A stretch of DNA of 40,115 nt from an uncultured Oscillospiraceae bacterium (GCA_944386975.1 CALXDC010000025.1:1-40115); one strand, 5' to 3'. Counted from the first letter of the stretch, positions 25,498-35,213 are shown. A program made the numbers and translations. The notes: generated by a model not told the origin, from the letters alone.

Positions 25498-25875
25498 ATG
25501 GAGAAAGAGATCAAACGGCTGGGAGACGCGGAGCTGGAGATCATGCTGGCGGTGTGGGCGGCGGCGGCGCCGGTGCAGTCGGGGTATGTGCAGCAGCACC
25601 TGCGGCGCTCCTGGCCTCTTCCGGCGGTGGTCACCGCCATGAACCGGCTGGTGGACAAGGGCTTTCTCAGCCGGGAGAAGGAGGGGAGAGTGAACCTCTA
25701 CCGCCCCCTCATCTCCGAGGAGGACTACAAGACCGCCGAGGGCCGTGGGGTTCTCCACCGGCTCTACGGCGACTCGGTGGCGGGGCTGGTGACAGCCCTG
25801 TACGACGGCAAGGCCATCGGAGAGGAGGACCTCCGGGAGCTGCGGGCGTTTTTGGACGGATTGGAGGGGAAGTAG
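25498..25875 (+). CDS. blaI: BlaI/MecI/CopY family transcriptional repressor
   Basis: 125 residues. The winged-helix N-terminal domain (RLGDAELEIMLAVWAAAAPV, then VVTAMNRLVDKGFLSREKEGR with NLYRPLISEEDY) and the C-terminal dimerisation helices match BlaI. In the classical system a cognate BlaR1 metallopeptidase on sensing its ligand triggers cleavage of BlaI and derepression. ATG 25498 has AAGGAGG at 25483-25489; the open frame upstream runs through the promoter and is not used. The stop is 1 nt before the first M56 gene, as usual for blaI-blaR1 pairs. Confidence 0.93.
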   Translation: MEKEIKRLGDAELEIMLAVWAAAAPVQSGYVQQHLRRSWPLPAVVTAMNRLVDKGFLSREKEGRVNLYRPLISEEDYKTAEGRGVLHRLYGDSVAGLVTALYDGKAIGEEDLRELRAFLDGLEGK

Positions 25876-25876
25876 C

Positions 25877-28738
25877 ATGGAGTTCCTGCTCAATCTGCTG
25901 AAGGTCAGCGCCGTTGCCGGGGCGGCTTCAGCCCTTCTGGGGGCTCTCGGCCCTGCCCTGCGGCGGCGGTACCACGCCAAGTGGCGGTACTGGGTGTGGC
26001 TGTGCCTGGCGGCGCTGCTGCTGTCGCCCCTGGTTCCCCTGCCGGAGCTGGGGGAGACGGCGGTTTACCGCGCCCCGGTGCAGGTGGAGGTACCCGCCAT
26101 GGAGGTGACCTATGACCGGGAGAAGGGGCTGTCCCTGACGCCCCAGACCACCCTGGTGCTCCCGCCTGTCCCCACGACGGACAGCGTGCCCACTCCGGAG
26201 GCGGGGGAGACGGCTCCCATCGTGACTGTGCCGGAGAGCAGCCCGAAACCGGCGCAAACCGCCCGGAAGATCCCGGTGGAGACGGTGCTGCTGGCCCTGT
26301 GGGCGGCAGGCACTGTTTTGTGCCTTTCCTGGGTGCTGGTCACCACCGCCCTCTTCTCCCGGCGGTGCATGCGGTGGGCACGGCGGCCCGACGAGAAGAT
26401 GGCGGCGGTGCTGGCGGCGGAGCGGGAGGCCCTGGACTTTGCGGGACCGGTGGCTCTGTACGTCACCTCCGGCACCGCCAGTCCGGCGGCCATGGGATTC
26501 TTCCGGCGAAGGATTTTTCTCCCGGAGGAGGACTGCGGAGAGGAGCAGCTGCGGTTTGTGCTGCGTCATGAGCTGGTACACCTGAAGCGTCGGGACCTGT
26601 GGTTCCAGCTGCTCCTTTGCACCGCCCGGGCGGTCCACTGGTTCAATCCCCTCGTCTGGCTTTTGGCCCGGCAGGCCAGGGCGGACATGGAGCTCACCTG
26701 CGACGACGCGGTGCTCCGGGGGGCGGAGCAGGGGGAGCGGCGCTCCTACAGTGAGACCCTTCTGGCCACCCTCCACCGCCAGCGGTCCGGGGCTCTCACC
26801 ACCCACTTCTACGGCGGCAAGGAGCTGATGAAGGAGCGGTTCCGGAACATTATGACCGGCAGGAACCGCCGTCGGGGCACGGCGGCCCTGTGCATCGCCC
26901 TGCTCCTCACTGTCGTGGCTCTGGGAGCGGTGGCCTGCACGGCGGTGCGGCCGGAGCCTCTCAGCGAGGAGGAGCTTGCTGCGTGGCAGGAGCGGGTGGG
27001 CAGCGAGGAGTGGTACGGTTTTTTTGCCCAGTGCTACAGTGATGTCCGCTATCTGAACGCAGACGACATATTTGCTTATGGAGCGGGGATTGCCCGGGAG
27101 GTCACAGACCCGGCGGAGCGGGCGGAGGCTCTGGCCCTGATGGAAAAGGATCCCGACAGCGATTCCGTAGTGCTGCGGCTGGACCGGGAAGACATGGACG
27201 CCTTCCTTCGGGAAAAGACCGGCCTGGGGCTGGAGGACTTCCAGTCCCAGATCGCCGCTGGCATGTGGCTCACCCCCTCCGCTGACGAAACCTGCTATTA
27301 CCTCATCCAAAAGGACTATGACGTCAGCTATATGGGGAGCGACCCCCTGGTGGTGTCCGGGGAGCGCTTCGGGGACAGGGTGACCCTGACCCTGGATCTG
27401 ACGGATTCCGGTTACTACGGCCACGGCGCCGGGCTGGAGACGGTATATATGACCCTGGAGGATAGCAAGGTGGTGTCCTGCACCAACGAGATCTACACCG
27501 CGGTGGAGGCCATGGCGGAGGAGCATTTCCAGCAAACCCTGACGGCCCTGGCCGACCAGGGCCTGACCGTGGAGCAGGCGGTGATGGCGCAGCCCTTCCT
27601 GCGGGACTGGAGTGAGAGCGGCTATGTCCAGTGGGAGCTGCAGGAGAACATCCTGCTGCAAAAGCCGCCGGAGGACCGCCTGGACGACTACCCCTACGGC
27701 AGCTGGCCCAGGTGGGTCAAAGGCACGGAGGACTATCTGCTGACCGAGGGCACCACCCTTCTGGATACCGGCCCCTACTTCGGCGATTCCGACGCCTACG
27801 TCCGCTACGCTCTCGAAGATCAGATGACCTTCCAGCCGGAGCTTCGCTGGCCCTGGGAGATGGAGACGGTTCTGGCGGACTGCCTGGAGAGCGGGGACAA
27901 CTGGATCGAGGACCGGGATGAGGTGGCCCGCCGGTATACAGAGGCCCTGGGGGAGGAAGCGGTTTCCATGACCGTTCTGGAGGATGACCTCACAGGGGCC
28001 GGCGCCCCCAGCGGGACCATCGCTCTCATGGAGATTGAGACCAACACGGACCGGAGCTTCCGGCTGCTGCTGAGCCAGTGCAGCGCCGACGTCTACGGTA
28101 CGGAGTATGCCGGGATGCAGTGCTGGCGGGTGGAGGCCTTCCAAACGGAGGACGGCAGTCTTCTCCTGTCGGAGGGGAGCGCCTGCCTGGTGGAGCAGGC
28201 GGAGGCCGCCGATCTGCTGGAGGCGGGGACCTATCTGGCCCTGCGGGGCGGCAGCGCCTACCGGCTGGAGAGCTTCGCGGCGGCCTATGTGGCCGCCATG
28301 GAGCAGAGCCTCCCTGTGGTCTATCCGGACTTTACCTTCGGGACCCCGGCCATCACCGGCTTTACCTGGGCGAGCCGCAGCGTGACCAGGGACGGCCGGA
28401 CGATAGAGAAGATCCTGGTGGAGTGGGAGATCCCCGTCTCTCCGCCTGCAGAGGAGTATGTCTGGGGAGAAATGGGTCCCGACCAGGTGACAGAGGAGAG
28501 CTGGCAGTTTACCGACAGCACCATCCTCCTGGTGGAGCACACCGACAGCAGTGTCCTCCGGACCTATGTGGGGACCGATAGATTGGATTTCTCCTACGGC
28601 CGGAGCTTCTGGCAGCAGGCAGAGAGGGTTCTGGACGCCATGAGTGTCCCCTTGGAAGTCTCTCCCGCCATCTTCTACGACTGGGAGACCGGGGAGCTGT
28701 TTGCCGTCTCCACTCACCCCGCCGAGATCCGGGGCTGA
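25877..28738 (+). CDS. BlaR1-like M56 metallopeptidase fused to a lipoprotein-type sensor domain, copy 1
   Basis: 953 residues. Membrane helices at ~5-28, ~37-53 and ~134-160; the M56 zinc site HELVH is at 231-235, with the likely third ligand E272 in DMELTCDD and the motif WFNPLVWLL between. A fourth helix (~335-353) follows RRR and ends in GAVAC, a lipobox-like Cys354; the ~600 residues after it are predicted outside. This domain does not resemble the penicillin-binding domain of BlaR1. It starts PLSEEELAAWQERV, contains DMDAFLREKTGLGLEDF, and is paralogous to the same part of the next gene and to the lipoprotein at 37740. It starts 1 nt after blaI, with GGAGGGGAAG as ribosome site. Ligand unknown. 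Confidence 0.9.
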   Translation: MEFLLNLLKVSAVAGAASALLGALGPALRRRYHAKWRYWVWLCLAALLLSPLVPLPELGETAVYRAPVQVEVPAMEVTYDREKGLSLTPQTTLVLPPVPTTDSVPTPEAGETAPIVTVPESSPKPAQTARKIPVETVLLALWAAGTVLCLSWVLVTTALFSRRCMRWARRPDEKMAAVLAAEREALDFAGPVALYVTSGTASPAAMGFFRRRIFLPEEDCGEEQLRFVLRHELVHLKRRDLWFQLLLCTARAVHWFNPLVWLLARQARADMELTCDDAVLRGAEQGERRSYSETLLATLHRQRSGALTTHFYGGKELMKERFRNIMTGRNRRRGTAALCIALLLTVVALGAVACTAVRPEPLSEEELAAWQERVGSEEWYGFFAQCYSDVRYLNADDIFAYGAGIAREVTDPAERAEALALMEKDPDSDSVVLRLDREDMDAFLREKTGLGLEDFQSQIAAGMWLTPSADETCYYLIQKDYDVSYMGSDPLVVSGERFGDRVTLTLDLTDSGYYGHGAGLETVYMTLEDSKVVSCTNEIYTAVEAMAEEHFQQTLTALADQGLTVEQAVMAQPFLRDWSESGYVQWELQENILLQKPPEDRLDDYPYGSWPRWVKGTEDYLLTEGTTLLDTGPYFGDSDAYVRYALEDQMTFQPELRWPWEMETVLADCLESGDNWIEDRDEVARRYTEALGEEAVSMTVLEDDLTGAGAPSGTIALMEIETNTDRSFRLLLSQCSADVYGTEYAGMQCWRVEAFQTEDGSLLLSEGSACLVEQAEAADLLEAGTYLALRGGSAYRLESFAAAYVAAMEQSLPVVYPDFTFGTPAITGFTWASRSVTRDGRTIEKILVEWEIPVSPPAEEYVWGEMGPDQVTEESWQFTDSTILLVEHTDSSVLRTYVGTDRLDFSYGRSFWQQAERVLDAMSVPLEVSPAIFYDWETGELFAVSTHPAEIRG

Positions 28739-28775
28739 ACCCCATCCATTTGACTTGCAGAAAGGAGGGCGTACC

Positions 28776-31712
28776 ATGGAATTTCTGCTGCGCCTTTTGA
28801 AGATCAGCGCCATTGCCGGGGCCGTGACCGCCCTTTTGTGCCTGCTGGGCCCGGTCCTCCGGCGGCGGTACCACGCCAAGTGGCGGTACTGGGTGTGGCT
28901 GTGCTTAGCAGTTTTGCTGTTGTCTCCCCTGGTCCCTCTGCCGGAGCTGGAGGGGGCGGGGATGTATACGGCGCCGGTGCAGGTGGAGGTACCCGCCATG
29001 GCGGTGACCTACGGCGAGGCAGGGCTCTCCCTGGCGCCCCAGGGCAGCACCCTGGAGGCGCTGCCGCCGGTGGAGGAGTCCTTCGAGATGGCTCCGGCGG
29101 AGTCCTCCGCCGTTGTCACTCCGCCGGTGGAGGAGGTCCGCACCGTCCCTCTGGAGACCATTCTGCTGATTCTGTGGGGCCTGGGGACGGCGGGGTGCCT
29201 TTTGTGGACGGCTCTGACCACAGCCCTCTTTTCCTGGCGGTGCATGCGGTGGGCGCGGCGGCCTGATGCGGAGACGGCGGCGGCCCTGGCGGCGGAGAAG
29301 GCGCTCCTGGGCTTTGCAAAGCCTGTGGACTTCTACGTCACCTCTGCTACCGGGAGCCCTGTGGCCATGGGACTCTTTCAAAGGAAGATCTTTCTCCCGG
29401 AGGGAGAGTACGGGGAGGAGCGGCTGCGGTTTGTGCTGCGCCATGAGCTGGTGCATCTCAAGCGCCGGGACCTGTGGTTCCAGCTGCTTCTCTGCACCGC
29501 CCGGGCGGTCCACTGGTTCAACCCTCTTGCCTGGCTGTTGGTCCGGCAGGCCAGGGCGGACATGGAGCTCACCTGCGACGACGCGGCGCTCAGCGGCGCG
29601 GGGCAGGGGGAGCGGCGGGCCTATAGCGAGGCCCTTCTGGCCACCCTCCACCGCCAGCGGTCCGGGGTCCTCACCACCCACTTCTACGGCGGAAAAGAGC
29701 TGATGAAGGAGAGGTTCCGGAATATTCTCACCGGGCACGGGCGGCGGCGGGGTACGGTGGTGCTGTGTATGGCCCTCGTGCTTACCGCCGCGGCCATGGG
29801 AGCCGTGGCCTGCACTGCCCTCAAGCCGGAGCCGCTTACCGAGGAGGAGCTGGCCATGTGGCAGGAGCGGGTGGAGAGCGAGGAGTGGTACGGCTTTTTC
29901 GTCAGCTGCTACAACGACGTGGACCATCTGGACCTGGACGACGTCTTTCGCTATGGGGCGGGGCTGGCGCCGGAGGTGACGGACCCGGCGGAGCGCTCGG
30001 AGGCTCTGACGGTTACTGGGGAGCTGTCCATGGGGCAGACCCTGCGGCGGATGACCCGGGCGGACATGGACGCCTTTCTGCAGGAGCGGACCGGCCTGGG
30101 CCTGGAGGATCTCTTCCATACCTGGGACAATATCCCCGCCACAGTGGACGGGGAGGTCTACTACATCGCCCCCATCACTACCGGCACGCCCTACATGGGC
30201 AGCGCCCCCCAGGTCACCGGCGGGGAGCGGATGGGGGACACGGTGACGCTGACCCTGGACCTCACCGGTACCGGCTACTACGGCCACGGCGGCGGCATGG
30301 AGCGGGCGGATATGACCCTGGAGGGGGACCGGGTGGTCTCCTTCACCAATGAGGTCTTTGACGCCGTGGAGCAGGCGGCGGAGGAGCACCTTCAGGATAC
30401 CGCCGGTGCCCTGACCGCCCTGGGGCTGACGGTGGAACAGCAGGAGATGGGCCAGCCCTACCTCCGGGGCTGGGACCGGGAGGACTACACCCTCTGGAGC
30501 CTCACGGAAAAGTTCCGGGTCCGGGAGGAGACGGAGACAGCCCTGGCCCTGCTGGGGGAGAACTGGTACAGTGAGGGCGGCTGGCTATGTATCAAGCCCG
30601 CCTTCGGCGAGCAGCTGATCGCCAAGCGGGAGGCGGACGGGGTGTCCGTCACGGCGGTGGGCCAGGAGGAGATGTCCGGCTGGTCCTCCTTCGGGGCTTA
30701 TGTCCGGTATGCCCTGGATGACGGCATGATCTCCCGGCCGGAGCTGTACTGGCCCCAGGATCTCGCCATGCTCATCGGCGACTGCGTCAATACCGGCCAG
30801 GACTGGATTTTCCAGCGGGACGAGGTGGCCCGGCAGTATGTGGAGGCCCTGGGGGATGAGGCGGCGTCCATTACCGTGCTGGAGGACGACCTGACGGGTA
30901 CCGGCCCTGTGGGCACCGTGGCCCTGCTGGAGGTGGAGACCGCCGGGGGCAAGCAGCTGCGGCTGCTGCTCCAGGAGGCCAGCGCCGATACGGTCAATCC
31001 CAATTTCGCTCCGGAGCGCTACTGGCAGGTGGTGGGCTTCCAGGCGGAGGACGCCCTCTATTCCGATATTCCCCTGCCCATCTTCTACGACTGGCTGCCA
31101 CCCGAGGAGCAGGCTATGTACTGGCAGTTGTCCCGCAGCTGGTATCAGGTGGAGCGCAAAGCGGAGGCGGCGGATTTTGCTCTCCAAAACGGCGTGGTGA
31201 TGGGAATGACGGTGGAGGAGGTGGCCCAGTGCCTGGGCGGGACGCCGGACCCCTATAGCCCCTATCTCCACATGGGCGGCTCCATAGGCTTTACCTATGA
31301 ACAGGTGGACTACAGCTTTTACCACACCCCGGAGGGAGAGCAGCTCGTCTCCCTCCGCCTGCCGGCAAACGCGGCGATGACGGCAGCCTCCACAGGCTTC
31401 GGCCCCGGGAGCACCGTCAGCGATGTGCTGGCTGCCCTGGGGTACCCGGACCATCCCCTGCGGGGCTGGGCCGAGGATATCCTCTACGGAGATCTCTCAC
31501 CGGATGGGCGGACCGACCGCTTCGCCTACCTCAGCTACACCACGATCCTGGGCCGGTATACCATCTACCGCCAGGAGGGGGCGGTGAGCCTCCAGTATCA
31601 CTTCAGCGGGGACAACACCCTGAGCTACATCGACCTGTTCCTGGACAGCCAGCGCTTTCTGGGTACCCTGGGCGCTCCCATCCCCCCGGCGGGGGTGGAG
31701 CCGGCCCAATAG
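28776..31712 (+). CDS. BlaR1-like M56 metallopeptidase fused to a lipoprotein-type sensor domain, copy 2
   Basis: 978 residues, a tandem paralog of the preceding gene; the first ~345 residues are close to identical in many segments (HAKWRYWVWLCLA, HELVH at 223-227, TARAVHWFNPL, DMELTCDD). The helix before the extracellular domain again follows RRR and ends in GAVAC (Cys346). The outside part begins PLTEEELAMWQERV and has DMDAFLQERTGLGLEDL. Its C-terminus differs from copy 1: two SmpA/BamE-like units (GMTVEEVAQCLGGTPD near 810, GSTVSDVLAALGYPD near 878). ATG 28776 has AAAGGAGGG at 28761-28769; an upstream in-frame ATG lies inside copy 1 and is rejected. Confidence 0.9.
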   Translation: MEFLLRLLKISAIAGAVTALLCLLGPVLRRRYHAKWRYWVWLCLAVLLLSPLVPLPELEGAGMYTAPVQVEVPAMAVTYGEAGLSLAPQGSTLEALPPVEESFEMAPAESSAVVTPPVEEVRTVPLETILLILWGLGTAGCLLWTALTTALFSWRCMRWARRPDAETAAALAAEKALLGFAKPVDFYVTSATGSPVAMGLFQRKIFLPEGEYGEERLRFVLRHELVHLKRRDLWFQLLLCTARAVHWFNPLAWLLVRQARADMELTCDDAALSGAGQGERRAYSEALLATLHRQRSGVLTTHFYGGKELMKERFRNILTGHGRRRGTVVLCMALVLTAAAMGAVACTALKPEPLTEEELAMWQERVESEEWYGFFVSCYNDVDHLDLDDVFRYGAGLAPEVTDPAERSEALTVTGELSMGQTLRRMTRADMDAFLQERTGLGLEDLFHTWDNIPATVDGEVYYIAPITTGTPYMGSAPQVTGGERMGDTVTLTLDLTGTGYYGHGGGMERADMTLEGDRVVSFTNEVFDAVEQAAEEHLQDTAGALTALGLTVEQQEMGQPYLRGWDREDYTLWSLTEKFRVREETETALALLGENWYSEGGWLCIKPAFGEQLIAKREADGVSVTAVGQEEMSGWSSFGAYVRYALDDGMISRPELYWPQDLAMLIGDCVNTGQDWIFQRDEVARQYVEALGDEAASITVLEDDLTGTGPVGTVALLEVETAGGKQLRLLLQEASADTVNPNFAPERYWQVVGFQAEDALYSDIPLPIFYDWLPPEEQAMYWQLSRSWYQVERKAEAADFALQNGVVMGMTVEEVAQCLGGTPDPYSPYLHMGGSIGFTYEQVDYSFYHTPEGEQLVSLRLPANAAMTAASTGFGPGSTVSDVLAALGYPDHPLRGWAEDILYGDLSPDGRTDRFAYLSYTTILGRYTIYRQEGAVSLQYHFSGDNTLSYIDLFLDSQRFLGTLGAPIPPAGVEPAQ

Positions 31713-31722
31713 CGGCAAACGC

Positions 31723-31758
31723 AGAGAGGCCCTGCCGCCGCAGCGGCAGGGCCTCTCT
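31723..31758. terminator. Bidirectional hairpin between converging operons
   Basis: A perfect 16-bp stem (31723-31738 with 31743-31758) and a 4-nt loop, 10 nt after the second M56 gene and 5 nt before the end of the last minus-strand gene. T-runs are poor on both sides, but the stability and place suggest it ends or protects both transcripts. Confidence 0.75.
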
Positions 31759-31763
31759 CCTGT

Positions 31764-32282
31764 TCAGGACCGTTCCCGGGCCAGCCGGTCTGCCTCTTGG
31801 GCCTCCTCCCGGGTTTCGGCGGGACCGGAATAGAAGGTCCCCGCCCCGTAGGCCGGGTCCTCCTCAAAGAAGGCGAAGGTGAAAAAGCTGTCCTCCTCCC
31901 CGCCGGTGATGAGATGCCCCACCGCTTGGAAAGAGGTGTCCGCCTTGCCGCTGGGGGCCTCCGTCCGCCGGAGCCGGGTGAAGGCCCACTGCCCCGGGCC
32001 GCCCGTGCCGTCGCAGTCCTCCCGGACCACCGGCTCCTCCCCCTCCACCTCCAGGATCACTGTGCCGGAGAAGCTGCCGGAGAGGCTCCGCTTTCCCTCC
32101 AGGGTGAGGACGCAGGGGGCGGTCTCCTCCTCCGTCTCGCTCCACCGAAGGCCGGTGTAGGTCTCCCGGCAGGGCCAGAGGGGGGCGGGCCAGAGGACGG
32201 TTTTGATGAGGTAAGCCGCCAGGGCCAGGGCCAGCAGGCCGAAGAGCAGGGCGTAGCGGCGAAAGGCGCTGGGGTGGGACAT
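31764..32282 (-). CDS. Small membrane-anchored protein, last gene of the YtrA-type operon
   Basis: 172 residues. One N-terminal helix (~10-31, YALLFGLLALALAAYLIKTV) and an extracytoplasmic beta-rich-looking domain (LTLEGKRSLSGSFSGTVILEVEGEE). Two Cys residues at ~38 and ~57 could form a disulfide. No known family recognised. The start has AAAGGAGGT at good spacing, and the gene lies 21 nt after its upstream neighbour, so it is part of the seven-gene operon. Confidence 0.75.
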   Translation of the reverse strand: MSHPSAFRRYALLFGLLALALAAYLIKTVLWPAPLWPCRETYTGLRWSETEEETAPCVLTLEGKRSLSGSFSGTVILEVEGEEPVVREDCDGTGGPGQWAFTRLRRTEAPSGKADTSFQAVGHLITGGEEDSFFTFAFFEEDPAYGAGTFYSGPAETREEAQEADRLARERS

Positions 32283-32303
32283 GGGAAGACCTCCTTTCTC
32301 AAA

Positions 32304-33719
32304 TCAGGAAAAGGCCAGAATGGCGGAGGGGTCCTCCGTCCAGTGGTAGGGACCGGGGCTGTAGTTCAGAAGCCCCCGGCTGGATTGGTCGAAATGGCCG
32401 CTGCGGCGGTACCGGGCGGCGAACACCGGCGCGCCGGTTTGGTCCAGCACCGTCAGCCCCACGTCCGGCAGGGACGTGGTCTCCCGGGAGGGGAGGGTGT
32501 AGAGCACCGCCAGCCGCTCTCCGTCAAAGGCGGCGGCGCTGCCGTACCAGCGGTCGTCGTCATGGGCGCCGTCGGAGAAATAAGGGGCCAGGGCGGCGTC
32601 GGAGAGGTCCCCGGTGAGGGCCACCCGCCAGATGCCGCCGTCCTTCTCCGCCACCGCCGCCTGTCCGCCCACCAGCCAGATGAGGACGCCCTGGTCCAGG
32701 CTGATGGCCTCGTGGAAGGGGGTCTCCCCGGTGACCGGCAAAATCTCCAGCCGCTGCTTCACTTCGCCGCCCTCCGCCTCCAGAACCGACATCCACAGCA
32801 TGCCGTTTTCCTCGGAGAACACCAGCAGCTCCCCGTCCCGGACGGTTACCCCTCGCACAATTCCCTCCACCGGCAGCACCGTCTCGATGTTGTCCAGGGT
32901 CATCCAGGGGGCGGGGTCATAGGAGAAGTGGTAGTCCAGGCGGAAAAGGCCGTAGCCTCCGGCAATTTGGCTCACGTCCACGGCCTGGTCGCCTCCGGTG
33001 GGGTCAAAAAAGAGATAGGCGTACGAATCGGTAAAAAGGGGGACCTCGATCTTCGGCAGGCCGGTTTCACCGCGGCAGGAGGCGTCCTCCAGCAGGCCCT
33101 CCTCGTTCCGGGAGACGGTCACCTCCATCATGGTGCCCTCCGGGACGGGGATGCGGAAGAACTCCGTGAGCTGCTCCATGTCCGCATAGTTGCTGTTGTA
33201 GAAGTGGTTGAAAAACGCGCTCAAATGGACGGGATAGACGTCGTAGTAGTCCGCGAGGTCCAGCGTTTCCCTTCGCTCCTCACCGGGGCCGGTGCGACTC
33301 GCCGCGTCCCGGGCGGGGAGATACAACCGCCCGTTTCGCGCCTGGGGCTGCCAGAAGTTTGCGTCGTCTGTGGGCCCGGCGTAGACCAGGCTGGGTGAGG
33401 CAAATTTTACCCGCAGTTCCTCCTCCTCGGTCATTTCCCGATGTTGTCCCCAGGGCAGGGCGGTGAAGTCCGTGGAGGCCGCCGCCGTCTCGCCGGGGGT
33501 GAAGACCGTGTCCCAGAGGAGGTCCGTGCCGCCCACGCCGCACTCCACCCCCAGGGTTACCTGGAGGCCCCGGGCGGCTGTCGGGTCGCCGTAGAGGATC
33601 TCCTCCTCTACGATTACGGCATCCTCTTGGCCGGTGAGGAACAGATGGACCCCCGGTATCAGGGCGGCCCCGCCCAGGGCCAGGGCCGCCGCCAGGATCA
33701 ACGCGATCCGCTGCCGCAT
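32304..33719 (-). CDS. Exported protein, likely beta-propeller, paralog 2 of an operon pair
   Basis: 471 residues with an N-terminal signal anchor (IALILAAALALGGAALIPGV). It is clearly paralogous to the gene upstream: shared VEEEILYG near residue 37, SQIAGGYG/SRIAGGYG-type segment before a repeated pattern (IETVLPVEGIVRGVTVRDGE, LLVFSEENGMLWMSVLEAEG), and a common ending near PVFAARYRRSGH. The regular strands with 'gene value' like repeats suggest a beta-propeller, which is inference. Function unknown; probably an extracytoplasmic partner of the ABC transporter encoded upstream. It starts 42 nt after its paralog ends. Confidence 0.78.
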   Translation of the reverse strand: MRQRIALILAAALALGGAALIPGVHLFLTGQEDAVIVEEEILYGDPTAARGLQVTLGVECGVGGTDLLWDTVFTPGETAAASTDFTALPWGQHREMTEEEELRVKFASPSLVYAGPTDDANFWQPQARNGRLYLPARDAASRTGPGEERRETLDLADYYDVYPVHLSAFFNHFYNSNYADMEQLTEFFRIPVPEGTMMEVTVSRNEEGLLEDASCRGETGLPKIEVPLFTDSYAYLFFDPTGGDQAVDVSQIAGGYGLFRLDYHFSYDPAPWMTLDNIETVLPVEGIVRGVTVRDGELLVFSEENGMLWMSVLEAEGGEVKQRLEILPVTGETPFHEAISLDQGVLIWLVGGQAAVAEKDGGIWRVALTGDLSDAALAPYFSDGAHDDDRWYGSAAAFDGERLAVLYTLPSRETTSLPDVGLTVLDQTGAPVFAARYRRSGHFDQSSRGLLNYSPGPYHWTEDPSAILAFS

Positions 33720-33761
33720 GGAATTGCCTCCTTTCGCAAAAAACGTCTTGGGTGGGAGGGA

Positions 33762-35213
33762 TCAGGAGTAGGAGAGGTACATAGGCGTCTGCTCCTTATA
33801 CCGCCAGTCGGGGTCGTCGTACATCACCGGGGGCCATCCGCCCCGGTCGTCGTCGGCGCTGTGGTGGTACCGGGCGGCAAAGGCCGGGGCGCCGTCGGCG
33901 TTCAGCACCAGCAGCACCAGCGGGGAGACAACGCTGTTGTCCTGGGGGTAGAGGAGGGCCAGCCGCTCCCCGTCAAAGGCGGTCACGCTGGCGTTCCACC
34001 GGTATCGCCCGTTTTCCACGCCGTCGGAGAGGTAGGGGGCCAGGGCGGCGTCGGTGGGCTTGGCGGAGAGGGCCAGGCGGTACTCCTCCCCCTCAGGGGC
34101 CGCCACCGCCAGGGTGCCGTCCCCCAGACGCAGCAGCAGGGCATCCCCTAAAAACTCCGTCTCGGATAAGCCGAGGCCCTCCGTGATGGGCAGGAGGTCC
34201 AGCTGCTGGACAAGGCGGCCGCTTTTCAGCTCCACCACCGCCAGATGCAGCATGCCGTCCCCCTCCCACAGCACCAGCAGCTTCTCCCCGTCGGGGGTCA
34301 CTACCGCCTGCCGGATGGTCCCCTCCAGCGGCAGCACCGTCTCAATGCGGTCCAGATGGAGGGCGTCGGACCAGGTGGCGGTGCTGCCGTCGGAGTAGGT
34401 GACGGCCTCCTCCGCCGGGTGGTAGTCCATCCGGTAGAGCCCGTAGCCCCCGGCGATGCGGCTCACGTCCAGGGAAGGCGACCCGTCCTCCCGGTTAAAG
34501 TACAGGTAGGCGCATTCGTTGTCCGCGTAGACGGCGGAGATGGCAGGAAAATAGCCGTCCTGATTGCAGTTGATCTCCGCCAGGGTCCCGGTCTCGTCCC
34601 GGCGGACGGTGATCTCCGCCATGGTGCCGTGGAGAACGGGGAAGGAGAAGAAGTCCGTGACCTGCTCTTCCGCCGAAACAGAGCTGGAATAGACGCCCAT
34701 GGTCCCGGAATTGATGGAGAGGTGGAGGGGGTAGACGTCGTAGTAGTGGGAGAGGTCCACCGTCTCCGTCCGCTCCTCCCCGGCTCCGGTACGGCTTGCT
34801 ATATCCCGGATGGGGAGGACCATGAGATGGCTATGCTCCATGTTCGCCCACCAATCCTCTTCCGAACCGCTGCTCCACTGCCCGCCGAAGCTGGTGGAGG
34901 CAAAATCCACGGTGAGAGGGCTGGCTGTGGGCTGCTCCCAGGTGTAGGTAAACGCATCGAAAAAGGCGAAGCGGACCTCCGCCTTCTCCGCCTTGCCGGG
35001 GGAGAAGCGGGTCAGCCAGCTGAGGTTATTGCCGCAGTGGGTACCCACCACCGCCTGGAGATCCCCGGCGGCCTCCGGTGTGCCGTAGAGGATCTCCTCC
35101 TCCACGGTCACCGCCGTCTCCCGGTCCCGGAGGACCAGCTGGGCCCCCAGTACCGCCGCCGCCCCGCTGAGGGGCAGCACCGCCGCCAGGAGAAGAGCCA
35201 GGGCCTTCCTCAT
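33762..35213 (-). CDS. Exported protein, likely beta-propeller, paralog 1 of an operon pair
   Basis: 483 residues. Signal anchor at ~3-24 (ALALLLAAVLPLSGAAAVLGA), then VEEEILYGTPEAAGDLQ shared with the following paralog, a central region with YDVYPLHLS and SRIAGGYGLYRMDYH, and a repeated strand pattern (IETVLPLEGTIRQAVVTPDG) to the end. There is no lipobox; it is probably held by the uncleaved helix. Its ATG overlaps the stop of the ABC ATPase gene (ATGA), which ties its expression directly to the transporter. I know no named family; YtrABCDEF operons of Bacillus carry a different accessory set. Confidence 0.8.
   Translation of the reverse strand: MRKALALLLAAVLPLSGAAAVLGAQLVLRDRETAVTVEEEILYGTPEAAGDLQAVVGTHCGNNLSWLTRFSPGKAEKAEVRFAFFDAFTYTWEQPTASPLTVDFASTSFGGQWSSGSEEDWWANMEHSHLMVLPIRDIASRTGAGEERTETVDLSHYYDVYPLHLSINSGTMGVYSSSVSAEEQVTDFFSFPVLHGTMAEITVRRDETGTLAEINCNQDGYFPAISAVYADNECAYLYFNREDGSPSLDVSRIAGGYGLYRMDYHPAEEAVTYSDGSTATWSDALHLDRIETVLPLEGTIRQAVVTPDGEKLLVLWEGDGMLHLAVVELKSGRLVQQLDLLPITEGLGLSETEFLGDALLLRLGDGTLAVAAPEGEEYRLALSAKPTDAALAPYLSDGVENGRYRWNASVTAFDGERLALLYPQDNSVVSPLVLLVLNADGAPAFAARYHHSADDDRGGWPPVMYDDPDWRYKEQTPMYLSYS

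Noticed and set aside
25098-25658. Minus-strand open frame of 186 codons with two hydrophobic stretches
   Set aside because: It runs antisense through blaI, its promoter and the end of the structured repeat, has no ribosome site or credible start, and its hydrophobicity is explained by T-rich repeat sequence.
26560-26600. Classical beta-lactam sensor-transducer BlaR1
   Set aside because: The M56 protease core is present, but the C-terminal region shows no penicillin-binding SxxK/SxN/KTG arrangement and is instead related to a lipoprotein.
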